Positions 34,862-45,888 of a stretch of 64,000 nucleotides of DNA are shown one piece after another (the first letter of the stretch is position 1; each line of letters starts with the position of its first letter). The notes under the pieces were generated by a model. That model saw only the letters and a list, made by a program, of their open reading frames with translations. It did no database searches and had not been told where the DNA came from. Source of the stretch: Chamaecyparis obtusa (lineage: Eukaryota > Streptophyta > Pinopsida > Cupressales > Cupressaceae); NCBI GenBank assembly GCA_027943335.1, contig BSBK01006350.1, positions 124,001 to 188,000 of the forward strand, given 5' to 3'. Made by a program: the position numbers and the translations under genes.

Positions 34862-35827
34862 AGTAATTTGAAAAACAACACTCGCAAATACTTCTAGCAG
34901 CTGAAGGTGTAGACCTTCTTTTGACAACAAATCAAGAAGCATTTCATGTAACTAAGGGTAGTAACCTTCTTCTTACAACACCTCTTTGAAGATTATGTCA
35001 TTTTTCATAATAAATACTTCCTTTTCTTTAGGAAGTTCTTTTTCTCTATCATAATTTTCCACTCCACTTTATATTCATTTTCTTCCATTTTCATTCCACC
35101 TACCATTTCACAATCCACACATTTTAAGTTTATTTTCTCTTACTGTATAACTGACCTATCATCCACTATGGCTTTGGTTCTCTAGGTGTGCAAAACTCAT
35201 TAATTTTGGATACTAAGTTTAGTCATTTATTACAAGTCTTAGAGTATTGTTGATATGATCATTATATTTATAAACACCCAATGATTACCACGTTTGTTTG
35301 CATGTATAGACACATGCCAAAGTCTAAGTAGGGGTTAGGGTATATATTATTTTGTTATAACCTTGTATGACACCTTTTATGTTTCTTGTCCACATTAGCC
35401 AAATACCACTCTTTCCAATCAACCTGTCATCATATTTATTTAATTATATCCATTTACATTAAATGGGCATTGATGTGACTGACCATGTATTTGGATTAAG
35501 AGAACCTATTTAAAACCATTAATACCTGATGCACAAATATTTGTGTATTAAAATATTATTTTTTGATCATATTTTTGAACACCTTTCTTTGTCATCATAT
35601 TTATAGGTCTTATTAGTTACGAGGGTTTTTTAAGAAGAGATGTCAATAAGAGTTTATGCAGTCACTAGGGTTTAAATTTGGTAAGATTTCTTGAGAGTTT
35701 TTCATCCTTCAAATGTATTTACGGATTCATTTCAAAAAAATTGAGTTGAATTATGGAAGTTTGGTATAGTTTCAAAAGAATTAATTAGGTTGACAACATA
35801 TTTGGTCAAGGGTTCAAAAAAATTGCA
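34862..35827 (+). other. Non-coding spacer between pol and ORF3 of element B
   Basis: AT-rich; no domain is recognised. In Athila-type elements a spacer of this kind separates pol from the 3' ORF. Confidence 0.45.
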
Positions 35828-38390
35828 ATGGTGGGTCAATTAAACCACCATGAACCAATTTCCCACACAACTTTGTTACAAGATTATGAATTGGTTCAAT
35901 GGTTTAACAATTGTAGTTGGTTGATCTATTTCCTCAATTTAAATACCTATGATGATGATGTCACATCCAAAATCATGAATTCATTTCATAAAGGTGAAGA
36001 AGAAGTGTGGGCATTAAAGGTCATAGTCTTAGAGAAAATGATTGTAGAATTAACAGGCCTACTAGTTACAATAATTCTATACCTTGCTAATCATGATGCT
36101 TGATCAGCTAGGGAAGAGTTCACAATAAGGGAAGAAAATCCTCCTTTGGAGGTAGGGAAGCAAGGAACAAAAAGGTTTCCATTACAGTCATCATTTCCAC
36201 AACTCGTAACTCACAAAATCAAGTATCTTACTTGTGAAGGTCACTTCTCCTATCTACATGTTGTGCATTTTAAATTGATGAGCCACACTAGACAATATCT
36301 CCACTAAAATGTTCCAAATTTTATTTATAATTTTCTATCCATTAGTTATGAGGAAAGGAAGAAAGGAGAGAAAAATTCTATTACTCATCATGCATTAATA
36401 AAGTTATTGATAGAATGATCCTTGAGGGATACTCCCCCATTATCTTGGAACTATTTTGTAAAAGCTAAAACATTACAACCACATACTTTATCTAGGGAAT
36501 CCCCTATAGAAGAAACAATAGATACTTTTGTAGAAACCTCTTAACCTAGTACTCATCATGCTAAAAAGCCAAAAATATCCAAGACATGGTCATCTAATAA
36601 AGCTACAAAAAGGGAGGAACCCCTTCTAATTATTCAATCCCTAACGAGACTAGAGAAGAGAAAGGGAAAGAAAAGGTTGTTGAGGAGGAAGAAGGAGAAA
36701 AGGGAAAATATCTAACTCTAAGACTAATAAACTTAGTTCCAAGGAAAGAGATATTACTCTTGTAGCTTCTTCTCTTGTTGCCAAAAGGAGTAAAAATAAA
36801 ATTTTGAAAACAACTCCTGCAACCACTACGAATACTACACCTAAGAGAAGTTCCAAAGTAAAGAATAGGGATTCAACATTTTTACCTGCTAAATTAGGTG
36901 CTAAACCTAAAACCTATATCGAAGAACCTGATGTGATAAATGTTTTCAAGGAACAAAAGATTGACTAGAATGTTGAGAAAAATATTGATGAATAGGATAT
37001 TGGTTAGTATAAAAATGAAATAGAAGAAACCAATAGTGTAGAAGAATTTCCTGACAATGATCAAGAACTCCTGGATAACCCATCATTTGAGGAAATGTAT
37101 ATATATGAGGAAAAGGAAGGAGAAGCAAGGTTACAAGAATAAGTTTAGGAAGAAAGATAAATTCAGTCTTTGACTGAGGAAGAGTTGATGAGTTTATATG
37201 ACTTGGATGAAATAGCACTATCATATGTAACAAATGTTCCATACCCTCCACTAACATTGCTACAGCAAGGAGCTTTAATACCCTATAAATAAACTATGTT
37301 GATATCCTATTTGGAAGAAGCTTTCAGAACAAAAAGGAAAAACTAGGCAATCAAAAACCTACTACTCTTATGGATATTTCTTTACTAATTTACCAAAAAA
37401 TACAACTTCAACAAAGCCTGTGAGATATTAAGAGAAGGAAATTAAATAAAAATAATGAAAAGTAGAAATAAGAAATTACACAACTAGAAAATAAGGTCAC
37501 TATAGTTGCTAATTTAATTCCTAAACTACTAGAATGTAGACCACCTCCAAGGGTGTATTCCCTTTGTTTAAAAGAACAATTTATTTTGTTTCATCTTATT
37601 AGAATAGTTAAAGACCTTCCTCCTACTGTTGATAACCCTAAATATTTTTATGATTTACATCAGCATTCCCCATAATGGTTACATAATTTGTTGTGTGAAT
37701 TTTATCTATATAGCTATGTTGTCCCTTCCAATACCAAGTGGAATCCATTGTTATTCATTGAAGATGTTCATTTGAGAGCATTGATGTCATGGACATAGAA
37801 TGAGATTAATTATGGGACCCAATGGAAATATTATTTTGATAGAGAAAAGAGTGATCCCTTACAACTGAGACCAGAGAGTGGGAAACCCAAAAAGCTCTAT
37901 ATAGAGTGGCTTCACCTCACATATGGATTTAAAAAAGAAACAAGCAGAGTGAGGATTTTTAATGTCAGGGATGTAGTTCATAGAGGATTTGAAAAAATGC
38001 ATTACCATGTAGGAAGGAGAACCTATTAGGGTATAACTGTATGATGGGAAATACTCCCTTTAGCACTAAGGAAAATAGAGCCACATAGTCCCCTAAATTT
38101 TGAAGCAGCCATGAAAAGAGGACCACATCATGTCAAATTGGGGAATCAGAGTAGAAGGGAACTTTGGTTCCCAATGACCTTTTAGCCACCCATTTTAATG
38201 TGGCCTCTCTATAGTTGCACACACATAGAGGTGGATCAGAAAGTTGACAATGACAGATCTAACTTCCTAGTGAAGAATATCTAGGATTCTATCAGAAGTT
38301 CCCTAAGTGGTGAGACAACTATTGGTGATTTCAGAGCTACATCTAGGATCTAGAATCTCTCAATGCAGGAGGACCAACACAAACATAGTA
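35828..38390 (+). pseudogene. Element B ORF3, envelope-position protein, broken
   Basis: From MVGQLNHHEPISHTTLLQDY one frame can be followed to about 36700, and after a frameshift to about 37300, with stops mostly at TAG/TAA. Features: WFNNCSWLIYFLNLNTYDDD near the N-terminus, IKYLTCEGHFSYLHVVHFKLM, a very basic Lys/Arg stretch (about 36630-36900) and an acidic stretch (PDVINVFKEQ...EEMYIYEEKEGE). The later part (37500-38380) is more decayed. It sits between integrase and the purine tract, where Athila elements carry their env-like ORF. I see no signal peptide or transmembrane anchor, so only position supports that name. Confidence 0.6.
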
Positions 38391-38551
38391 GGGGTAAATG
38401 ATGAGCCCAAAGATCATCATATTTTTTTATTGTTGTGTGTGGGTCTTTGTTATACTATTTCTTCTTAGTCTCTGGTCTCATGTCTATTTTGTCTATAAAA
38501 TTTAGTAATGTTGGGTCAATTGTTGAACAAGCTTAGACATTTGGGTTTGGA
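38387..38551 (+). repeat. Purine tract and truncated 3' LTR of element B
   Basis: AGTAGGGGTAAA precedes TGATGAGCCC at 38399. The LTR match ends near 38551 (...TTTGGGTTTGGAT), where unrelated DNA begins. Confidence 0.8.
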
Positions 38552-38691
38552 TTTTTTTTGGGTGTAGTTAAGTATTCACTAATTACACTTTACTTAAGTT
38601 TACTTAGGATAATGGGTGAACCCACAAAAGTGAGTCCCACTTTTGGGGATGAATGATTTTTGGTCGGGTCCAAAAATTGATATTTTTGGGT

Positions 38692-38882
38692 CTTCGCATG
38701 AAGTCAGGGTCTTTATGTGAAGCGGTACAATACCTTTTCATGAAGACCCTAATGTGAGTTACTTCAAGTGAAGGGATGATGATGTCTTCGCTCGAAGACC
38801 CCCTTCGCACGAAAAGCCCCTACGCCGAATTACCTACAAATTTTAAGCGGAGGGGTCATTTTCACAATTACTATTCACGAAG
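38692..38882. repeat. Seven 12-bp near-palindromes CTTYRYNNGAAG
   Basis: Positions 38692-38703, 38711-38722, 38734-38745, 38762-38773, 38786-38797, 38803-38814 and 38871-38882. Forms include CTTCGCATGAAG, CTTCAAGTGAAG and CTTCGCTCGAAG. They begin about 80 bp inside the GGGTG end, where many DNA transposons have arrays of transposase-binding sites. Confidence 0.65.
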
Positions 38883-39314
38883 AGCTTGTAGACCCCAGAG
38901 TTGGAGTGAACCCCTAGATGACCTCATGAAAACCTCATTTACTTCATCCTCCTTGCCTTCTATTCCACTTCCTTTGACCATCGTATATTCTAGGTACACA
39001 CATTTTTCCTTTTTTAAATTATTTTTTATTATAAATTATATGTTTATAAATTATTTTAATTGGTTTTTTATTTTCAAATAGTTATTTCATTTTTGGTCAT
39101 TTTTAATTTAAAAATTAGATTTAAGTTACAAAATTATGTTAGTAAATGTTAGAAAATACTAAAAAATGTTAGAAAATTTTAGATTTTTGAAACTTTCAAA
39201 AAATTTGAAACAGTTGAAAAAATTAGAAAATTATTAGAAAATGTTAGAAAATATTAAAAAAATTTCTCTCTCCATGCCCATTATGACTCTCTCACCAAAA
39301 TGCTTAATAATTTT

Positions 39315-39318
<4 letters not shown>

Positions 39319-39346
<28 letters not shown>
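39319..39346. repeat. (CT)14 microsatellite
   Basis: An uninterrupted CT run about 45 bp before the 5' LTR of element D. Confidence 0.9.
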
Positions 39347-39349
<3 letters not shown>

Positions 39350-39389
39350 CATTAAGACTATATTTCTTTATTGTGCTACTATTTGACAT

Positions 39390-40908
39390 TGTATCGTCTT
39401 AAAATGGAAGCACTTCCATGTTAAGAGCATTTAGCCCTCTGAGTGAGTGGTTTGGGGTCATGTTAAGCACCTTGATCAGGTCTTTGCATGAATCTAGATT
39501 TCTCCCCCTATTCTTTTTCTCTCTCCACCTATTTTCACTATCTTTCTGCATTGCCTAGCACTCTGGATTGTGGTCCTAAGGTTTTTGACTTCAAGGTCAA
39601 AGACAACCTTGAGGGTCAATGATGACCTCGACCCTGACCTAGGTCAGGGATGACCTTGACCCTAACCTAGGTTAGTGATGACCTCGACCCTGACCTAGGG
39701 TGGGGTCTACCTCGTCCTTGACCTAGGATTCAAATTTCAACATCCCATGATTTTTGGATGTCGGGTTTCAGAAAGATTTATTTTCTCACTTCCGGGTCGG
39801 CCATTTCGGGTTTTAGAATGGTAAATCCTTAAATTACATTTAATTTGGGTCAATTTCTAGGGGTGAAGGTTAATTGGGATTTAATTCCCCAATGTTGGCC
39901 TTCTCTAGAGGTTTGTGCCCTAGATCACTATAAAAGGAAGCCTTCCTCTCTCATTTTCTCATCCATTATCAAGCATCTCATAGCAATCAAGTTTTGTGAG
40001 AACATCACTTTTGCAATCAAGCATTTCATCAAGCATTTTAAAGTAAGCATTCGAGTCCTCTTCTCTATTTAAGTTCTCCATTGAAGATCAAGGATTCAAG
40101 CATTCAAGCCTTTGAAGAGATTTGGTTCAAGCATGCAAGATTCATCATTCAAACCTTAGATCTAATCATCATGATGGTGTGGTCTTCCTTCAAGGTCCTT
40201 TGTTCATCTTCTAGATTTATTCATTCTTCTATCAAGGTGGATTCCAAGCATACAATCATGGAGGTTTTGGATTTACATTTATGGTTTTGATTTACATTTG
40301 CCATTGTTGTGTTCAAGCTTTCATATCAATATACTTGTTTACATTTGAAATACAATTGCATATTTATCGAATTACATAGCTTCATTATTAGATCTACTTC
40401 TACTACTTGCTAGCATTCTCAATTTCAATTTCATTATTAAGGTTGATTCCAAACTGGGGTTTTACCAAGGCAAACCCCTCATCCAAACAACAAAAACCCT
40501 CTTTTTCTTGTAGGTACAGGTGCAGGACTGTGAATCAGAGCTTGGATCTGGATACCCTTTTCGGTGAACTTCTGAGATCCACGAACAAAGTCAAAGATGA
40601 CCTTCAAAATACCAAAGTAGTCTTTGACCTTTTATCAAAGTCAAAGACTACCTGCTACCAAAAAGATAAAAGTTTTCTGGGTTTTCTTTGTCTCGGCATT
40701 TCCAATCCAAAACAGGTTGTAGAATTACCCAAAACTGCACACAGACATCAAAAATTGGCATTTTCCAAATTTTCTCTATCTTTGAGGTTAGTTTTTGCAT
40801 TTATATTTTGCTTCCTTTACATGTTCACAATATTTTCCATCACATACATCCCTCCATTGCATTTACAATCTTACCCAATAAGGTGGAACCCTAATTTCAC
40901 CTTATTCA
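39390..40908 (+). repeat. 5' LTR of element D (1519 bp)
   Basis: Starts TGTATCGTCTTAAAATGG and ends ...AATTTCACCTTATTCA. A TATA box (TATAAAAG, 39929-39936) is conserved at 44238-44245. The three GACCTCGACCCTGACCTAGG-type units lie at about 39618-39712. The distal part (40732-40908) is the same as 46513-46689, which fixes the LTR end. Confidence 0.82.
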
Positions 40909-40910
40909 TT

Positions 40911-40926
40911 TTGGTGAACCCGACAT
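40911..40926 (+). other. Probable primer-binding site of element D
   Basis: TTGGTGAACCCGACAT starts two bases after the LTR. Its form (TTGGTGAACCCGAC) resembles primer sites of some plant Ty3 Tat/Ogre-side elements. The tRNA was not identified. Confidence 0.55.
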
Positions 40927-41118
40927 ACTTACCCTCTTTTCTCTTGTGGATTTAGATGCCCTATTGCGTTAGATTTAATCTCTTCTTGCATTAAGATTAG
41001 ATTTATTTTATCCTCTTTCATTTTAAAATTCAAAAATCTAAAAATAATAATAATCTATATATTCAATAAAATACAAAAACATTTCTTAAATTTCATTTAC
41101 TATGAAGAAATTTTTTAG

Positions 41119-42135
41119 ATGCTTTGGTGTGTGGTCATGTTCTTTATTACCCTTCATTTAGCATCTCTTTACCATACCTATGATTTTTATGAGAGTATCA
41201 TTCACTTAATTATGTTGATGACACTTCATTTGGGTCTTGCCTATGCTTTTGTGAAATTGACTGACATTAGTCTTCCTACATTCAAAAATTTCATTAAAGA
41301 TTCATGTGGTAGCCTTATTACTCTTTTGGATTATGTTAAGAATTTGGTAGATGATACACCATCTCCTAATCTTCCTAATCCTATCAATCCTAATCCAATT
41401 CCTAATCTTCTCATTCCTAATCTGATACCTAATTCTCCATCTGCTATCCCTAGTTCTTCTCGTACTTATGATGAGATTCAGGCTATAGTTCAGGATGCAG
41501 ATGTGCAAGACTTCTTTGATTTACCTTCTCCTCTGATTCATGATGATATTAAAGGAAAGGGTAAAGAAACTTCTTCAAAACCTATTATTCCACCTTATAC
41601 AACCTTTACTCATGAACATGATAAACAATCACCTCCTATAGAAGCTTTACATAATATGTACACTACCGGATATAATATGGTGACTAAACAAGGTTATAAA
41701 GGTTTAAGGCTTGGAGTTAATGAGCATGGTATTAGGTTTCCAGTTCATATACCCCCTAAACCAGATATGTATGGTGTTGGTTGTTCAAAATCTCAATTCA
41801 AGGTAGGTGATGTTAATCATCGTCCTCCTCCTCACATTCTTCTCCCCACACCTATCTTAGATAACCCTAATGTTCGTCAAGAAGTGGCTAAGAAGGTATA
41901 TGTTGAGTTAATAAATTCCAAGAAAGAAATCTTTAGACCTATGCTGATAGATGCTTTATACAAATATAAATGTCCTTTTCATTATAGCAATACACATTTA
42001 CTTGTTGATTGTAAACATTTCAAGTTATATGCTAGAGAAAGAGCTACTTTAGGAATTATATCTCACTCTCGTGTAGTTTTACAATTCCTTCATAATTTTG
42101 ATATAGGGGATTCCCCTTCTTCTAATATAATGTAG
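41119..42135 (+). CDS. Element D protein (338 aa) with G-patch-like and zinc-finger-like parts
   Basis: Open throughout; the start is the first ATG. Residues 1-60 are very hydrophobic (WCVVMFFITLHLASLYH, LIMLMTLHLGLAYAFV), like two membrane helices. Residues 75-120 are Asn/Pro-rich (NPINPNPIPNLLIPNLIPN). Residues about 178-215 read YTTGYNMVTKQGYKGLRLGV then NEHGI, like the G-patch (GYxxGxGLGxxxxGI) found in Ty3 Tat polyproteins. Residues about 275-315 hold KCPFHYSNTHLLVDCKHFK, a C-x2-H-x4-H-x4-C arrangement like the YCxFHxxxGHxTxxCxxLK zinc motif of gypsy Gag. So it looks like a cut-down Gag/protease-adjacent fragment with an added hydrophobic N-terminus. It is the only ORF of a pol-less element. 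Membrane targeting is a prediction only. Confidence 0.7.
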   Translation: MLWCVVMFFITLHLASLYHTYDFYESIIHLIMLMTLHLGLAYAFVKLTDISLPTFKNFIKDSCGSLITLLDYVKNLVDDTPSPNLPNPINPNPIPNLLIPNLIPNSPSAIPSSSRTYDEIQAIVQDADVQDFFDLPSPLIHDDIKGKGKETSSKPIIPPYTTFTHEHDKQSPPIEALHNMYTTGYNMVTKQGYKGLRLGVNEHGIRFPVHIPPKPDMYGVGCSKSQFKVGDVNHRPPPHILLPTPILDNPNVRQEVAKKVYVELINSKKEIFRPMLIDALYKYKCPFHYSNTHLLVDCKHFKLYARERATLGIISHSRVVLQFLHNFDIGDSPSSNIM

Positions 42136-43754
42136 ATTTCTTCCCCTCTTATCTCTAGACTGGGGGGCAAGAGGTGTATTTTCATCCAGTCTCCTAGGAT
42201 CCATTAGGTATTTTATTGGGGCTTAATTGGTATTCTTTCTCTCCTATCTTTCTATGGTTTTGTATTATGTTTATAATCATCCATAGAATCTATTTTTCAA
42301 CATATCTTTTCTAAGACATATGTTTTCCAAAGATACCCCTTGTCTCAATCCCTAGGGGGGCAAGGCTCTTTCTTCTCTCTCTTTGTCTAGGGAACTACTT
42401 TCCTTATCTTAGTGGTCTTTATTTATATTGCAATATTATTTCATCATATTGACAGATGTTTTGACTATGGATAACCTTCTTACATGAGAAGTTGTTGTCC
42501 TAAGTCATCTCTTCTTCTCTATGGTGCAAATTATGTTCTTTATAAAATCTCACCCTTGCTTTGGTGTTAGAGTTGTTTCCCTCATTCCAAAGATTCCTCT
42601 TCCTCTTGTTTGCAGGGGGCTTGATGATTGAATCTTTGTTCTCGAAGATGATATTTTATCTGAAGCACTCCTCTATGGTGGAGGTCTTGTTGATAAGATC
42701 TCTTTCTCTGAGGATCCTTTTTCCCTGAGTGACATATCCTTTTCACAATTATCTATACTCTTGGATATTGGGATCACTATCCCTCGCTAAGAATATGGTA
42801 TACATTGTTTCTAAATAGGATATCTACTTGTATTGTGAAGTAGCTATCCTCTTCCTCTTCCTTATCCTGTCTAGTAGACTGCCACAATAAGAAGGGGGGC
42901 ATATATAGGGTCTCCCTTGTTCTATAGTTCTTTTATTTTTTATATGTTAAATCTTGGAAGGTAATGCACATAAGTTGCTAAATCCTGAAAAGACACGCAT
43001 TTATATGCTAAATCTTTCAATGATAATGCACATAAGTTGCTAAATCCTGAGGAGACATTCATTTTTCAAAATTTTCAATATGCTAAATCTTGGAAGGTAA
43101 TGAACATAAGTTGCTAAATCCTGAAAAGACATGCAACTATATGCTAAATCTTCCGAAGGTAACACACATAAGTTGCTAAATCCTGAGGAGACACACATTT
43201 CATATTCATAGTGATACAAGAAGGTGAATCTATGGGTATTCCAAAAGCCATCAAAAGATGCATTACAATTGAAAGCATAGTTTATGGGTGAACCTATTGG
43301 GCTCTCCCTCCAGGGTGATTCATGGTAAGGTGGGCATCTTACTGGGCGAGTTAATCACTTTTTTTTTCCCCTCTCTCTCTTTTCGCTTTCATGCTAGTAG
43401 GACTGGATCATGAAGCTATGTTATTTATAATGTTTCTTTTGTCTTTATTATGTAATAATTTATGCTTTTATGATAGCTTTCCAAATATGATATTAGTATG
43501 AGAAATATTTCTTAGCAAGGTTTCTTATGCTAGTTGATCTGGGTTTGTTTTAGTACTAACCCCTTTTGTGTCTTTTTCCTTTTTTGTTTTCACACCCTCG
43601 TGCATGTATGTTGAGTTAAAATCCTTGTCCTAGGGGCTTGTTTCCTTATCTAAGTGTTATTTTATCTCATTGCAAATCCACTTGGATCTCTTCTTTCTTC
43701 TCCTTTACGAAGAGTTTGTAGTGAATCCATACTCTTGCTAAAGTGGGGGCTTAA
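42136..43754 (+). other. 3' non-coding part of element D
   Basis: No pol domain. Pyrimidine-rich blocks alternate with GGGGGC words. A ~60-bp unit is repeated at 42946-43205, and the region ends in the purine tract at 43740-43754. Confidence 0.6.
42946..43205 (+). repeat. Four ~60-bp tandem units (higher-order 2 x ~125 bp)
   Basis: Each unit runs ATGCTAAATCTT..AAGGTAATGCACATAAGTTGCTAAATCCTGA(A/G)(A/G)AGACA. Units 1 and 3 end AAAAGACA and units 2 and 4 end GGAGACA, so a pair was duplicated. Confidence 0.8.
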
Positions 43755-44791
43755 TGCATCATCTTAAAATGGAAGAAGTTCCATGTTAAGAGTGTTTATC
43801 CCTCCGAGTGAGTGGTCTAGGGTCATGTTAAGCACCTTGATCGGGTCTTTGTATGAATCTAGCTTTCTCTCCCCATTACGTTTCTCTCTCCACCTATTTT
43901 CACTATCTTTCTGCATTTCCTAGCACTCTAGATTGAGGTCCTGAGGTTTTTGACCTCAAGGTCAAAGATGACCTTGAGGGTCAATGATGACATCGACCCT
44001 AACCTAGGGTGGGGTCTACCTCATCCTTGACCCAAGGTTCAAACTTCAAGGTCTCATGATTTCTGGATGTTGGGTTTCAGAAAGATTTGTTTTCTCACTT
44101 CCAAGTCGGCCATTTCGGGTTTCAGAATGGTAAATCCTTAAATTGCATTTAATTTGGGTCCATTTCTAGGGGTTAAGGTTAATTGGGATTTAATTCCCCA
44201 ATTTTAGCCTTCTCTAGAGGTTTGTGCCCTAGATCAATATAAAAGGAAGCTTTCCTCTCTCATTTTCTCATCCATTATCAAGCATCTCATAGCAATCAAA
44301 TTTTGTGAGAACATCACTTTTGCAATCAAGCATTTCATCAATCATTCAAGTCCTTTTCTCCATTCAAGTTCTTCATTGAAGATCAAGGATTCAAGAATTC
44401 AAGCCTTTGAAGGGATTTGGTGCAAGCATGCAAGATTCATCATTCAAACCCTAGATCTAACCATCATGATGGTGTGATGTTCCTTCAAAGTCCTTTGTTC
44501 ATCTTCTAGATTTATTCATTCTTCTATCAAGGTGGATTCCAAGCATACAATCATGGAGGTTTCAAATTTACATTTATGGTTTTGATTTGCATTTTCCATT
44601 ATTATGTTCAAGCTTTCATATCAATATACTTATTTACATTTGAAATACAATTGCATATCTATCAAATTGCATAGCTTCATTGTTAGATCTACTTCTAGTA
44701 CTTGCTAGCATTCTCAATTTCAATTTCATTATTAAGGTTGATTCCAAACTGGGGTTTGACCAAGGTAAACCCCTCATCCAACCAACAAAAA
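43755..44791 (+). repeat. 3' LTR of element D, main part
   Basis: Starts TGCATCATCTTAAAATGG after the purine tract and matches 39390-40496. It is cut after CAACAAAAA, exactly where element E starts with TGATG. The LTR resumes at 46513-46689. Confidence 0.82.
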
Positions 44792-45603
44792 TGATGCAAG
44801 ATGCTCAAAATAAAAGGGGGCATAATAAAAAAAAAAATTAAAAAAAAAGAGAGGAAAAAAAAAAACAAAGAGAGAGAAAAGAAAAGGAAAGAAAAGAAAA
44901 GAAAAGAAAAGTTATTTCATTTTCCAAGGTGCATAGGTGGAATAAAATAAATAAATAAATAAAAGAAATCATTTCATTTATCGAGGTGTGTAGGTGGCTT
45001 TTTAGAAATTTGTAGAAAGTTCTTGCGTTTAATATTTGTAGCTAGGTAGTTACACCTTTCTATTTTCTTATTGGCCCACAAAGGCAATGTAATTTTGTAA
45101 TTGGCCCACATGGTGGTGCTTAATATTAATTGGGTGGGTATTTAATATTTGTATCAAGGTAGTTGCATTTATCTTTTATCCCACATTGGTTGTGTTGTAA
45201 TATCTTGGGTGGTAAATGCCTATATAAAGAAGGCATAAGAGCATTCATAAGCAAACTCAAATTGTAGAAGCTCTCTCATTGCAAGCTCAAGTTGTATAAG
45301 CTCTCAAATTGTAAGTTCAAGTTGTAGAAGTTCTCTCATTGTAAGCTCTTGGAGTTCAAGCTCTGAAGTTGTAGAATCTCCTATTGGAGAAGAAGCTCTC
45401 AAGTTATAGGATCTTTTATTGGGGAAGAAGCTCTCAAGTGGTAGGATCTTGTATTGGGGAAGAAGCTCTCAAGTGGAAGTTCTCAAGTTGTAATAATTTT
45501 TAAGTATTAATGTATGCTTTGTAAAGCATTTTGTCTTCTCTTTGTCTCCATGTTGTTATGTGTTTGGTTATTAGTTAGTAAGGGTGGAGTGGCCCTTCAT
45601 CAG

Positions 45604-45705
45604 TGGTATCAGAGCTAGGTTGGCCCTTCATCAGTGGTATCAGAGCAGTTAACCCTTCATCAGTGGTATCAGAGCGGTGTTTCCCTTCATTAGTGGTATC
45701 AGAGT
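45604..45705 (+). other. Four tandem initiator-tRNA-Met primer-binding sites
   Basis: TGGTATCAGAGC at 45604-45615, 45635-45646 and 45664-45675, and TGGTATCAGAGT at 45694-45705. Each is preceded by CCCTTCATCAG or CCCTTCATTAG, so the ~30-bp unit contains the last bases of the LTR plus the primer site. TGGTATCAGAGC is the standard primer site for plant initiator tRNA-Met. One copy is normal; four is unusual. Confidence 0.9.
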
Positions 45706-45707
45706 AG

Positions 45708-45880
45708 GAATTTCTAAGTGTGTAAATAGATCACCGAATGTGAGATAGTTTGCACCAGGACCTTGGGTTGGGTGAAGTTTTCTTTAACAGAGCAGGGAGT
45801 TCTTGAGTGTGTAGACAGATCGCCAAATGTGAGGTAGTTTACACTAGGACCTTGGGTTGGGTGAAATTTTCCTTAAGAGG
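45708..45880 (+). repeat. ~83-bp tandem duplication in the leader of E
   Basis: Two units with GTGTGTA(A/G)A(T/C)AGATC(A/G)CC(G/A)AATGTGAG(A/G)TAGTTT(G/A)CAC and a shared GACCTTGGGTTGGGTGAA. They lie between the primer sites and the ORF. Confidence 0.8.
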
Positions 45881-45888
45881 ATGCGAGT

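Larger units (their letters stand above)
28382..38551 (+). mobile_element. Element B: decayed Athila-like Ty3/gypsy retrotransposon
   Basis: 5' LTR 28382-29657, primer site 29662-29679, gag, protease, RT-RNase H, integrase, a further ORF, purine tract, then only the first ~153 bp of the 3' LTR (38399-38551). The 3' LTR start (TGATGAGCCCAAAGAT...) matches the 5' LTR with roughly 10-12% differences by eye, so the insertion is old. The extra ORF after integrase and the primer site point to the Athila lineage. Every domain carries stops. Confidence 0.88.

Noticed and set aside
41119..41300. Envelope or viral membrane protein in element D
   Set aside because: Only two hydrophobic stretches and no signal-cleavage or glycoprotein features; the rest is Gag-like.
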